Shown here piece after piece: positions 24,046-31,177 of a stretch of DNA of 34,726 bases. The stretch comes from an uncultured Parvularculaceae bacterium (GTDB lineage: Bacteria > Pseudomonadota > Alphaproteobacteria > Caulobacterales > Parvularculaceae): the NCBI GenBank assembly GCA_913055785.1, contig CAJXLJ010000030.1, forward strand, positions 1 through 34,726. Direction: 5' to 3'. Position 1 is the stretch's first letter, and every line of letters begins with the position of its first letter. The notes below the pieces were generated by a model. The model was not told the origin of the DNA, ran no database searches, and saw only the letters and a list, made by a program, of their open reading frames with translations. A program made the position numbers and the translations under genes.

Positions 24046-24219
24046 ATGATGAAAACCACGAGATCATTCTTGAGCGCCCTCGCCATGGGCGTCGCCGTCG
24101 GCGCCGCGATGACAGTCGCGCTGGAAGATGCTGGTGTCGGGATCGCGCTTGGCGCGGCGGCGTTTATCGCTTTTGGCGGCGCGGCGGCCTGCCGCCGGTC
24201 CGGCGGCGGCGCATCCTGA
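24046..24219 (+). CDS. Small glycine-rich membrane protein B1
   Basis: This 57-residue protein starts MMKTTRSFLSALAMGVAVGA (ATG 24046, or 24049 as a close alternative). It begins 2 bp after the XRE stop with AAAGGAG inside the end of that gene. Glycine- and alanine-rich helices (GVAVGAAMTVALED, GIALGAAAFIAFGGAAA) suggest two tightly packed membrane segments of glycine-zipper type. It is paralogous to the gene at 24461. Unlike most neighbours it ends in a basic/Gly tail CRRSGGGAS. No family known to me. Confidence 0.78.
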   Translation: MMKTTRSFLSALAMGVAVGAAMTVALEDAGVGIALGAAAFIAFGGAAACRRSGGGAS

Positions 24220-24262
24220 TGCGGCGTCACATGTTTTTAGACCAGTGCAAGGGAGTAAAAAA

Positions 24263-24445
24263 ATGAAAGCAGTGATCTTGATCGCCAATGCGCTCGTCTG
24301 GGCCGCCGCGATGCTTATCGGCGCCCAGTATTTCGAGGGTCAGCCGATCGGCGAGACCTGGTTCTTGTGGATGATCGTCGGCTGGACGGTTGCCAACGGG
24401 CTGTTGGTCAGCTTTTTCGTCCGCAAGCCGCGGCGCAACGGTTAG
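24263..24445 (+). CDS. Small two-helix membrane protein C
   Basis: This 60-residue protein starts MKAVILIANALVWAAAMLIG and has two membrane helices (about 3-20 and 32-52) joined by a short polar loop, with a basic end FVRKPRRNG. ATG 24263 follows GGGAG with a 7-base A-rich spacer. The longer in-frame ORF upstream is rejected because it runs through B1 in another frame. It lies between the two B paralogs. Its function is unknown, but its conserved place in the cassette suggests a shared membrane complex. Confidence 0.75.
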   Translation: MKAVILIANALVWAAAMLIGAQYFEGQPIGETWFLWMIVGWTVANGLLVSFFVRKPRRNG

Positions 24446-24460
24446 GCGAGGGGGCCGCAT

Positions 24461-24625
24461 ATGAAGTCCCGTAAACATATCGGACAGGCTGTGGGCATGG
24501 GCGTCGGGGTCGGCGTCGCCATGGCGGTGGCGTTGCAGGACGTCGCCGTCGGCGCCGGGATCGGCGCTGCGATTTTCATCGCGATGATGGCGATCGGATC
24601 GCGGCGCAATGGCGAGTCTCAATGA
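24461..24625 (+). CDS. Small glycine-rich membrane protein B2, paralog of B1
   Basis: This 54-residue protein starts MKSRKHIGQAVGMGVGVGVA. It aligns with B1 through AMGVAVGAAMTVALED versus GMGVGVGVAMAVALQD and GIGAAIFIAMMAIG. Hence the cassette contains two duplicated pairs (A1/A2 and B1/B2) around the regulator. ATG 24461 follows GAGGGGG. It ends with the polar tail SRRNGESQ. The next gene (glycosyltransferase) begins about 53 bp later and belongs to a different pathway. Confidence 0.75.
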   Translation: MKSRKHIGQAVGMGVGVGVAMAVALQDVAVGAGIGAAIFIAMMAIGSRRNGESQ

Positions 24626-24678
24626 TGTGAGCCTTGCGGGCGCTGTCGCAACAGGCGCGGCGCCGTTATAAAGGGCCC

Positions 24679-25365
24679 ATGATCTCCGTCGTCATTCCGA
24701 CATTGAACGCCGAAGCGCGGCTCGCCGAATGTCTTGATGCGCTGGTGCGCGCGGCGATGAGCGGCCTCATCAAGGAAGTCATTGTCGTTGACGGCGGATC
24801 GGTGGACGCCAGCCCCGAAATCGCCGATGCGTTCGGCGCGACACTGTTGACGGCCCCGGCAGGAAGGGGCGGGCAACTGAAAACGGGCGGTGAAGCGGCG
24901 AAAGGCGGCTGGCTGTTGTTCCTGCACGCCGACACGATTCTTGAAGAAGGCTGGGAGCGCGAGGCCGGCGCCTTCATGAAGGAGGGTGACGCCCGCGCCG
25001 CTGTCTTCACGCTGCGCTTCGATGCGGAAGGGCTTGCGCCAAAACTTGTCGCCGCCGGCGCCATGGCGCGCACAAGACTGCTGAGCAGTCCTTACGGCGA
25101 TCAGGGATTGTTAATTTCACGCGCGCTTTATCAGGCGATCGGCGGTTACAAGCCCATGCCGCTGTTTGAAGATGTCGACATCATCCGCCGGCTGGTCCGC
25201 GCGAAAGGGCGCAAAGCGCTGCACGTTCTTGACGCCAGGGCGGTCACGTCCGCCGAACGCTACGAGCGTGACGGCTATCTCCGCCGCATTCTGAAAAATT
25301 TCTGGCATCTGATGCGCTTCCATCTCGGCGCTGCGCCGGAAACGCTGGCGAAGTCTTATCGATGA
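24679..25365 (+). CDS. Glycosyltransferase of the TIGR04283 (arsenosugar-associated) type
   Basis: This 228-residue GT-A family 2-like glycosyltransferase has the N-terminal nucleotide-binding strand MISVVIPTLNAEARLAECLD, VVDGGSVDAS, GRGGQLKTG, and the metal-binding LFLHADT. It matches the TIGR04283 family, defined from arsenosugar biosynthesis clusters. It overlaps the next gene by 4 bp (ATGA), and that gene is the partner TIGR04282 family, so the pair is typical. The presumed role is sugar transfer in a pathway that also occurs without arsenic genes; none are in this window. The start at 24679 is chosen over 24634 because the family begins with the MISVVIPTLN strand. Confidence 0.88.
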   Translation: MISVVIPTLNAEARLAECLDALVRAAMSGLIKEVIVVDGGSVDASPEIADAFGATLLTAPAGRGGQLKTGGEAAKGGWLLFLHADTILEEGWEREAGAFMKEGDARAAVFTLRFDAEGLAPKLVAAGAMARTRLLSSPYGDQGLLISRALYQAIGGYKPMPLFEDVDIIRRLVRAKGRKALHVLDARAVTSAERYERDGYLRRILKNFWHLMRFHLGAAPETLAKSYR

Positions 25366-25967
25366 GGCGCGGAACCCTCTTCATCTTCGTCAAGGCGCCC
25401 GTGGCGGGACGGGTCAAGACCCGGCTCGGGGCTGAAATCGGCATGGGCCGCGCCGCCGCGCTGTTCCGTATCCTGACGGAACGCGCCATCGCTGAAGCGG
25501 CGAAAGGCGACTGGGAGACGGTGCTGGCGGTCGATCCGCCGTCAGCGGTGAAGGGGTGGGGCGCGCTTTTCCCGCCGCGTATCAGGCGTATCGCGCAAGG
25601 CTCCGGCGATCTCGGCGCGCGCATGGGCCGCGTCTTCGAGCGCGCGCCGCCTGGCCCCGCGGTTATTATCGGCGCCGATGCGCCGGGCTTACGCGCACGG
25701 CATCTTGAGGACGCTTTCGCGCGCCTGCGGTCCGCCGACGCCGTCTTCGGTCCGGCGGAAGACGGCGGCTACTGGCTGATCGGCCTCAGGCGCCGCCGCC
25801 CCGCGCCGGACCTTTTCAACGGCGTCAGATGGTCGACCCGGCATGCGCTCAAGGACACGATGAAAACGCTGCCTGACGCGTTCGCCGCCGCCATGCTCAA
25901 TACGCTCGTTGACATCGATGAGGCGAAAGATCTTTCGCAGTTCGCTTTGCGCGCGACGGCGCGTTGA
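25362..25967 (+). CDS. TIGR04282/DUF2064 nucleotidyl- or glycosyltransferase-like protein
   Basis: This 201-residue protein starts MRRGTLFIFVKAPVAGRVKT, the hallmark KxPxxGxVKTRL of DUF2064 (a GT-A fold related to molybdopterin/cobalamin nucleotidyltransferases). Further marks are GDLGARMGRVF, VIIGADAPGL and GPAEDGGYWLIGL, then WSTRHALKDT. It pairs with the preceding glycosyltransferase through an ATGA overlap. The two together form the arsenosugar-associated glycosyltransferase pair, whose exact sugar acceptor is unknown. Complete. Confidence 0.9.
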   Translation: MRRGTLFIFVKAPVAGRVKTRLGAEIGMGRAAALFRILTERAIAEAAKGDWETVLAVDPPSAVKGWGALFPPRIRRIAQGSGDLGARMGRVFERAPPGPAVIIGADAPGLRARHLEDAFARLRSADAVFGPAEDGGYWLIGLRRRRPAPDLFNGVRWSTRHALKDTMKTLPDAFAAAMLNTLVDIDEAKDLSQFALRATAR

Positions 25968-25983
25968 GGCGTGTGGCGCATCC

Positions 25984-26013
25984 ATTGCGCAATGCAGATG
26001 TCGCGTTGCGCAA
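25984..26013 (+). promoter_or_regulatory. Two TTGCGCAA palindromes before the Tat-exported protein
   Basis: ATTGCGCAAT (25984-25993) and TTGCGCAA (26006-26013) are both perfect palindromes with centres 21 bp apart, two helical turns. They lie in the 161-bp gap before the gene at 26129. An additional perfect palindrome TTCCTGCAGGAA (26040-26051) lies between them and the gene. Operator function is a guess based on repetition and helical phasing. Confidence 0.45.
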
Positions 26014-26039
26014 ATAATAATGCAATTACAAGTAGCTGC

Positions 26040-26051
26040 TTCCTGCAGGAA
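26040..26051. repeat. 12-bp perfect palindrome TTCCTGCAGGAA
   Basis: A single perfect palindrome lies 77 bp before the start of the Tat-exported protein gene. It may be part of the regulatory region with the upstream TTGCGCAA pair. Confidence 0.4.
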
Positions 26052-26128
26052 TTAGGACATACGTTCAGTCTTGTCCGTTTTCATGACTTTGTTAATGTTC
26101 GCGCCGGGGAATGCAGGGGGCGGTATCA

Positions 26129-27616
26129 GTGACACTCGCAACAACTTCGTACAGCCGTCGACAATTTATGGGAACGGTTTCCGCCGTTGCGGTCGCCGGT
26201 TTGGCGCCGGCGCCCGCCGCCGCACAGATTTTCGGCGGCAAGAAGGGGCTCTCGGTTGATCCGGGCGGTCTGGCGGGGCCGTATTTCAAGGAGCTTCTTG
26301 AATTCGGCGCCGACGGCGTTGTCGTTTTCGGGCGGCGCATCCCATGGGTGAAGGCTGTCATTGCGCTGGTCGATATTCTCCAGCTCTGGAACAATGCGCC
26401 CATGGCGGACGGTTCGGTCGGCGGTTCCGGAATGCCGCCTGATCTGCTGGCGGTGGTCGCCAGCGGCGTCGATCCGACCGGCGTCGTTTCCTATCTTATC
26501 AATATCGACAGCAAGCTCGATGAAGCCAATCGCAAGCTCACCGAGATATCTGAAAAGATCGACAGCCTGTTTCTGGAGATCGCGCGGCTGAAGGAATATA
26601 TCCGGGAAGAGCATGTCCGGTCCGGGCTGCGCGACCGGCGCAATTCCGTGCAGACTGTTGTCGACCAGTATCGCGACGCCAAGAAGAACCTCACCTGGCG
26701 GATGGCCGACGCCGCCCGCGCGAGACAGTCGCTTGAGGTTGCGGAGGCGGCTTATCGGTCGAGAAAAAGCCGCGCCAACCGCCGCGTTCGCGACGCGGCG
26801 CAGTCCGAGCTTGACGCTGCAGTGGCGGAGGCCGCGCGTTTCCACGCCAATGAATACCGCCGCGATCTTGAAATCTATCGCCACAATCTCAACACGGCGT
26901 CCCGCGATTTGATGAACTACACGCGCCAGCCGGATGTGCGCGCGCCGTCGCCGACGATCGCCGTGACGCTGGCCATGGCGTTCGCCGTGGAAGAGTCGAT
27001 CCATCATGAACTCGGGCGCGCTGAGCGGGACTTCGAACCGGTGCGCGATGAATATACGCGATGGGCGGAGTTCGCTGACGACGCTTCCGTTTCAAAATCG
27101 GTGGCGAGCGGCGTCAACCGCTATCAGCGCTACCACCAGCAGCAGGTCGCCGCCGCGGGCACGGTCTGTCCGGGCGATCGTGTCGGCGTGAAGGAAGGTT
27201 TTCATCATCTTGCATATGCCCAGATCAACAAGCAGACCGGCTTCCTGCAGTCCAATCCGTTCGCCATGGGCGTGCTCTGCTATGCTTCGCTGAAACGCGA
27301 GGCGGAAGCGCCGCATCGCGCCGAGATCACTGTCATCTGGGAAAAGAAAAAAGACGAAAAACGCTGGCCGGATTGGGTCGAGACCTATCGGCGAGCCACT
27401 TGTCAGACCCGGCTCGCCACTTATACGGCGCGCGATCCGGAAGCGGAATTCAAAGCGCTGAAAATCGACGCCCATACGCGTCCCGCGCTGCGGGAGAATT
27501 TCGATAATTTCTTCCAGTGGCGGGCTTATGTATACGGCGCCGACGATGCAGCGGCGGAGCTCTACTATCTCAGCAGTATCCGCACGGTGCTTGCCGACGC
27601 CATCAATCACGCTTAA
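26129..27616 (+). CDS. Tat-exported coiled-coil protein of unknown function
   Basis: This 495-residue protein starts at GTG 26129, behind AGGGGG with an 8-base spacer; ATG 26111 has its purines directly against the codon and is less likely. It opens with a twin-arginine signal, SRRQFM at residues 9-14 and a cleavable AxA region before QIFGG. A hydrophobic region (about 75-140) is followed by long heptad-like helices (IDSKLDEANRKLTEISEKID and on through ~260), then a C-terminal domain with three cysteines and aromatic-rich segments. Some helical pore-forming proteins have a similar plan, but the resemblance is weak. It sits alone ahead of an M19 dipeptidase, 41 bp away. No family recognised. 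Confidence 0.72.
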   Translation: MTLATTSYSRRQFMGTVSAVAVAGLAPAPAAAQIFGGKKGLSVDPGGLAGPYFKELLEFGADGVVVFGRRIPWVKAVIALVDILQLWNNAPMADGSVGGSGMPPDLLAVVASGVDPTGVVSYLINIDSKLDEANRKLTEISEKIDSLFLEIARLKEYIREEHVRSGLRDRRNSVQTVVDQYRDAKKNLTWRMADAARARQSLEVAEAAYRSRKSRANRRVRDAAQSELDAAVAEAARFHANEYRRDLEIYRHNLNTASRDLMNYTRQPDVRAPSPTIAVTLAMAFAVEESIHHELGRAERDFEPVRDEYTRWAEFADDASVSKSVASGVNRYQRYHQQQVAAAGTVCPGDRVGVKEGFHHLAYAQINKQTGFLQSNPFAMGVLCYASLKREAEAPHRAEITVIWEKKKDEKRWPDWVETYRRATCQTRLATYTARDPEAEFKALKIDAHTRPALRENFDNFFQWRAYVYGADDAAAELYYLSSIRTVLADAINHA

Positions 27617-27657
27617 CAATTCCGCCTTTCGTCTGTCGGCGATAAAGGGAGGCGGCG

Positions 27658-28812
27658 ATGGTGAAATGGATCGGCGGCGTAGTTCTCGCGCTTGCGGCGC
27701 TTGGCGCGGGCTATTTCTTTCTGGTCGCGCCTTCGAGCGTTGACGATAAGCTCAACGCCGTCATTCCCCATGAGGCTTACAAGATCAGCGATGCGGCGAA
27801 GACGCTGCACGCGACCATTCCGGTGGCTGACCTTCACGCCGACACGCTGCTCTGGGCGCGCGACCCGGCGCGGCGCCACAAACGCGGACACACCGACGCG
27901 CCGCGCTTGATCGAGGGCGGCGTCCGCCTGCAGGTATTCACCGCCGTCACCAAGTCGCCGCCCGGTCAGAACTATGAAGAGAACGAAGCCGACAAGGATC
28001 AGTTGACGCAGCTCATGGTCGCCCAGCGCTGGCCGGTCAGGACATGGGGCTCCTTGTTCGGACGCGCCTTGTATCAGGCGGCGCGTCTGCGCGAACTGGA
28101 GAAAATGTCGAACGGCGCCGTGCGGATGACGCTCAACCGCGCCGATCTTCAGGCCGCCATCGACAACAATCAGCTCGCCGGCGTTTACGGTATTGAAGGC
28201 GCGCACCCGCTCGAAGGCGATATCGGCAATCTCGACAGGCTTTATGACGCCGGCTTGCGCGTCATCGGTCTCCAGCACTTCTTCGACAACGCGCTCGGCG
28301 GATCGCTGCACGGGATGAGCAATCAGGGTCTGACCGATTTCGGCCGCGCGGTTGTGGCGGCGGCTGAAGAAAAGCAAATGATCGTCGATGTCGCGCATTC
28401 CTCGGAAGCAACGGTCCGCGACGTGCTGGCGATGACGACACGGCCCGTCATTGTTTCTCATACGGGTCTCAAGGGCCATTGCGACAGCGCCCGCAACATT
28501 TCCGACGATCTCATGGTCGAGATCGCAGATGCCGGGGGGCTGATCGGCGTCGGCTACTGGGACGGCGCCGTGTGCGAACCGACGATGGAAAACATCGCCG
28601 CCGCTATTCATTACGCCGTCGGTCTTGTCGGCGCCGGGCATGTCGCCCTCGGTTCTGATTTCGATGGCTCGACGACGGTTCCCTTCGACGCTTCGGAACT
28701 TCCCGCGCTGACGCAGGCGCTGATGGACGAGGGGCTCGACGACGAAACCATCCGCGCGGTGATGGGCGAGAACGCCGTTCGCTTTTTTCTTGAAAACCTG
28801 CCGCAAAACTAA
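27658..28812 (+). CDS. Membrane dipeptidase (peptidase M19)
   Basis: This 384-residue zinc dipeptidase of the renal dipeptidase family has an N-terminal membrane anchor (about 5-23). The metal ligands are present: His60 and Asp62 in VADLHADTLL, Glu180 in YGIEGAHPL, His247 in VDVAHSS and His268 in IVSHTG, and Asp334 in GSDFDG. M19 enzymes hydrolyse dipeptides, including some containing D-residues, on the periplasmic side. The start has AAGGGAGG upstream. It may be transcribed with the Tat-exported protein ahead of it. Full-length and intact. Confidence 0.94.
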   Translation: MVKWIGGVVLALAALGAGYFFLVAPSSVDDKLNAVIPHEAYKISDAAKTLHATIPVADLHADTLLWARDPARRHKRGHTDAPRLIEGGVRLQVFTAVTKSPPGQNYEENEADKDQLTQLMVAQRWPVRTWGSLFGRALYQAARLRELEKMSNGAVRMTLNRADLQAAIDNNQLAGVYGIEGAHPLEGDIGNLDRLYDAGLRVIGLQHFFDNALGGSLHGMSNQGLTDFGRAVVAAAEEKQMIVDVAHSSEATVRDVLAMTTRPVIVSHTGLKGHCDSARNISDDLMVEIADAGGLIGVGYWDGAVCEPTMENIAAAIHYAVGLVGAGHVALGSDFDGSTTVPFDASELPALTQALMDEGLDDETIRAVMGENAVRFFLENLPQN

Positions 28813-28857
28813 AGCTGCGCAAGAACCGGGTCGCTGCCAGGGCTGGAGGATGATCTT

Positions 28858-28885
28858 TTCTCCGCGAAATTTCGCGAGGAGAAGG
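28858..28885 (+). promoter_or_regulatory. Hairpin covering the ribosome binding site of the SDR gene
   Basis: TTCTCC (28858-28863) pairs with GGAGAA (28878-28883), and GCGA (28864-28867) with TCGC (28872-28875), around the loop AATT; two bases (28876-28877) are bulged. The GGAGAAGG pairing region is the ribosome binding site of the gene that starts at 28889. Melting would expose it, as in RNA thermometers or translational switches. No T-run follows, so a terminator is unlikely. Confidence 0.5.
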
Positions 28886-28888
28886 TGA

Positions 28889-29650
28889 TTGAAAAGTCTT
28901 GAAGGGAAAACCGCCATCGTAACTGGCGCCAGCAGCGGCATCGGGCGCGCTGTCGCAAAACTGTTCGCAGAAGAGGGCGCCGCCGTCATCGTCGGCGCGC
29001 GGCGCAGCGAGCAGCTTGAAGAGCTTGTCTCAGAGATTACTGAACGGGGCGGCCGCGCTTATGCCTTCGCCGGCGATGTCCGCAACGACTCCTGCACCAA
29101 AGCCCTTGTCGATCTCGCCGTTACGTCATGCGGCGGTCTTGATATCGCCTTTAACAACGCCGGCACGCTGGGAGAGATGGGCGATACGGACGGCGTATCG
29201 GCTGAAGGCTGGCGTGAAACGCTGGAAATCAATCTGACAAGCGCTTTTCTTGCGGCCAGGCATCAGTTGCCGGAGCTGGAGAAAGGCGGCGGCTCCCTGA
29301 TCTTTACATCGAGTTTTGTCGGCTACACCGTCGGGATGCCGGGCATGGCGGCTTATGCGGCGAGCAAAGCCGGACTCATCGGCCTGATGAAGGCGCTGGC
29401 TGCCGAATACGGGCCGAAAGGCGTTCGGGTGAATGCGCTCTTGCCCGGGGGAACCGACACGGACATGGGGCGCGCTTTTGCCGACACGCCTGAAGCGGTT
29501 GAAGTCGTATGCAACCTTCATGCGTTGAAGCGCATGGCGCATCCGGAGGAAATCGCGAAGTCTGCGCTCTATCTCGCCTCTGACGCGAGCGCCTTTACGA
29601 CAGGTCATGCGCTTCTTGCTGATGGCGGCGTTTCGATCTTCAGAAACTAA
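28889..29650 (+). CDS. SDR-family oxidoreductase
   Basis: This 253-residue classical short-chain dehydrogenase/reductase has the NAD(P) motif TGASSGIG (12-19), NNAG (89-92), the catalytic Ser at about 141-142, and Tyr156/Lys160 in YAASK. VRVNALLPGGTDTDM near residue 185 and the C-terminal ALLADGG are standard. Arginines after the glycine motif (GARRS, 37-40) suggest NADP(H) preference. The start is TTG 28889 after GGAGAAGG with a 3-base spacer, and that site is masked by a hairpin. Substrate unknown. It lies behind the dipeptidase, perhaps in its transcript. Confidence 0.92.
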   Translation: MKSLEGKTAIVTGASSGIGRAVAKLFAEEGAAVIVGARRSEQLEELVSEITERGGRAYAFAGDVRNDSCTKALVDLAVTSCGGLDIAFNNAGTLGEMGDTDGVSAEGWRETLEINLTSAFLAARHQLPELEKGGGSLIFTSSFVGYTVGMPGMAAYAASKAGLIGLMKALAAEYGPKGVRVNALLPGGTDTDMGRAFADTPEAVEVVCNLHALKRMAHPEEIAKSALYLASDASAFTTGHALLADGGVSIFRN

Positions 29651-29784
29651 TTCGCCAACGGACTAGATACGCGGCCGGGCTGCATTGACGTTTGCCCGCC
29701 GCGCGGGGCGCATGCTAAGACCGCTCTATGTCATCGCCCGTACGCCGGGGGGCCGGAAGGCGTTGACTGGAAGGGGCGGCCAGC

Positions 29785-30966
29785 ATGACTGAATCCAATC
29801 AGACCTGCCAGAATTGCGGCGCGGGGCTTATCGGCGATTACTGCCACGCCTGCGGACAGCGCGGCGATGAGCCAAGGCGCGTCGTTATCGGTCTTGTTCA
29901 GGACTTTCTGGTCGACACGCTCGCCATCGACGGCAAGCTCGCGCGCACGATTTTTCTCCTGCTGACGCGGCCGGGACGCCTCGCGCGGCGGTATCTTGAC
30001 GGTCAGCGGGTGCGCTATTCGCCGCCTTTCCGGCTTTATCTTTTCACAAGCGTCTTTTTCTTCTTCGCGCTGTTCTGGAGCTTCGACGTCAAGCCAGGAG
30101 ACAATCAGGCGCCTGCGGCCGTGGAAGAGCAGCTTGAAGTTCTTGAGGGCGTCGATCCGCAAGCCGCCGAAGATACTAGGGAAGCCATTGAAGAAAACGG
30201 CGAACAGACGCCGTTTACCGAATCGAACTGGGAGGACGCCGATTACAATGGTCCGGCCTGGCTCGAGCCCTATGTGCAGCAACTCTATGAAGCCGGTCAG
30301 CAGGTTGTCGACGATCCGCGCCTGTTTCTCGCGGAGGTGAAAGAGAACCTGCCGCGCGTGTTATTGCTGGCGCCGATCGCCTATGCGCTGATCCTGCTGC
30401 TGCTCTATTTCTATCGCCGCAAGTTCTTCGTCTACGACCATTTCGTCGTCAGCCTTTACATGCACGCGGCGCTGTACGCCTATCTCCTGCTCGGGCTGCT
30501 GATCAGCAAGCTTCCGGTCGTCGGCTGGCTGGCCGCCGCTCCGGTTGCATGGGGATTGCTGCAGCCGCTCGCCGTGTTCCGGCAGGCCTATGGATCGAAC
30601 TGGATTTCGGTGATCGGCAAGTGGCTGATCTCGAACACGATCTACTGGACGCTATTGACCGTGATCATCACCTTCGGCCTCTCATACAGCCTCTATCAGA
30701 GCGGCGGGGAAGGGGGCGGCGACCGTTCCTTGAAGCCGCCCGCCCCGGAATCAAAAAGGCCCGCCGAGCGGCGGGCCTTTTTTGTCCGGTCTGTCGCGCC
30801 GCCGCCCTGTATCAGCGCCCGAAACGGGCGCCGGGGCGCTCATTCACGATGCGAAAGTCGCAATCGCAAGAGGGATGGCGATCGCCATCGCAACAATGGC
30901 GACAACGACATAAAACATGGCGGCGGAAGTATCGCCGTGTCCGGAGAGGTGGTCTCTCGAGGGTGA
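29785..30966 (+). CDS. DUF3667 membrane protein with a probable C-terminal frameshift
   Basis: The protein starts MTESNQTCQNCGAGLIGDYC with a zinc-ribbon-like CxxC...CxxC (Cys8, Cys11, Cys20, Cys23), then the DUF3667 block LTRPGRLARRYLDGQRVRYS and several membrane helices up to about residue 310 (LTVIITFGLSYSLYQ). As read, the frame then continues 85 residues through an intrinsic terminator (30753-30783) and across an antisense small gene, which is not credible. Removing one G from the G-run at 30712-30716 would give a stop at 30731-30733, just before the terminator, for about 315 residues. A sequencing indel or recent mutation is likely. Role unknown. Confidence 0.82.
   Translation: MTESNQTCQNCGAGLIGDYCHACGQRGDEPRRVVIGLVQDFLVDTLAIDGKLARTIFLLLTRPGRLARRYLDGQRVRYSPPFRLYLFTSVFFFFALFWSFDVKPGDNQAPAAVEEQLEVLEGVDPQAAEDTREAIEENGEQTPFTESNWEDADYNGPAWLEPYVQQLYEAGQQVVDDPRLFLAEVKENLPRVLLLAPIAYALILLLLYFYRRKFFVYDHFVVSLYMHAALYAYLLLGLLISKLPVVGWLAAAPVAWGLLQPLAVFRQAYGSNWISVIGKWLISNTIYWTLLTVIITFGLSYSLYQSGGEGGGDRSLKPPAPESKRPAERRAFFVRSVAPPPCISARNGRRGAHSRCESRNRKRDGDRHRNNGDNDIKHGGGSIAVSGEVVSRG
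30753..30783. terminator. Bidirectional intrinsic terminator
   Basis: A GC-rich stem GGCCCGCCG/CGGCGGGCC (30758-30766 with 30769-30777, 2-base loop) is flanked by an A-run (30753-30757) and a T-run (30778-30783). It can end transcription from both the DUF3667 gene (plus strand) and the 44-residue gene (minus strand). Confidence 0.9.
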
Positions 30967-30978
30967 ATATGTAGCCAT
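30844..30978 (-). CDS. 44-residue single-helix membrane protein
   Basis: This short gene starts at ATG 30978 behind TTAGGAGTAAGTA. Residues 1-19 are polar (MATYSPSRDHLSGHGDTSA) and residues 20-43 form one membrane helix (MFYVVVAIVAMAIAIPLAIA). A hairpin (about 30811-30826) and the bidirectional terminator follow it. A TTGACA box lies about 96 bases upstream. The set of ribosome binding site, promoter and terminator makes a real gene likely. Such small aa3-type oxidase subunit IV-like or stress proteins exist, but I cannot assign it. Confidence 0.68.
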   Translation of the reverse strand: MATYSPSRDHLSGHGDTSAAMFYVVVAIVAMAIAIPLAIATFAS

Positions 30979-31048
30979 TACTTACTCCTAACGCCCTGTT
31001 TTTATGGCGGAATTGCCTTTTTTATACGGGCCGTCACATAACTGTCAT

Positions 31049-31079
31049 AGAATATTGCGCACATTTTGCGCTTTGTCAA
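31049..31079 (-). promoter_or_regulatory. Candidate promoter of the 44-residue protein gene
   Basis: On the minus strand TTGACA (31079-31074) is followed 17 bases later by AATATT (31056-31051). The spacer contains GCGCA-AAATG-TGCGC, an inverted repeat; read on the plus strand it shows two TTGCGC steps 11 bp apart. Transcription would start near 31043, giving a leader of about 65 bases. The -10 is poor, so confidence is modest. Confidence 0.4.
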
Positions 31080-31177
31080 TGGTTGTCACAAAAGTGTTAT
31101 ATTGGGACAGCGCCGACAGCGTCCGCCGCGCCGGGAAAGGCTGCGAAGTGCGCTTATGGGACGGCGCGCGGCCGGAT

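Noticed and set aside
27613-28989. 458-codon minus-strand ORF opposite the M19 dipeptidase
   Set aside because: It is antisense to a gene with complete metal-binding motifs and resembles no family.
30811-30826. GCGCCCG-AAA-CGGGCGC hairpin as an independent terminator
   Set aside because: It lacks a T-run on both strands; the stronger terminator next to it explains transcript ends.
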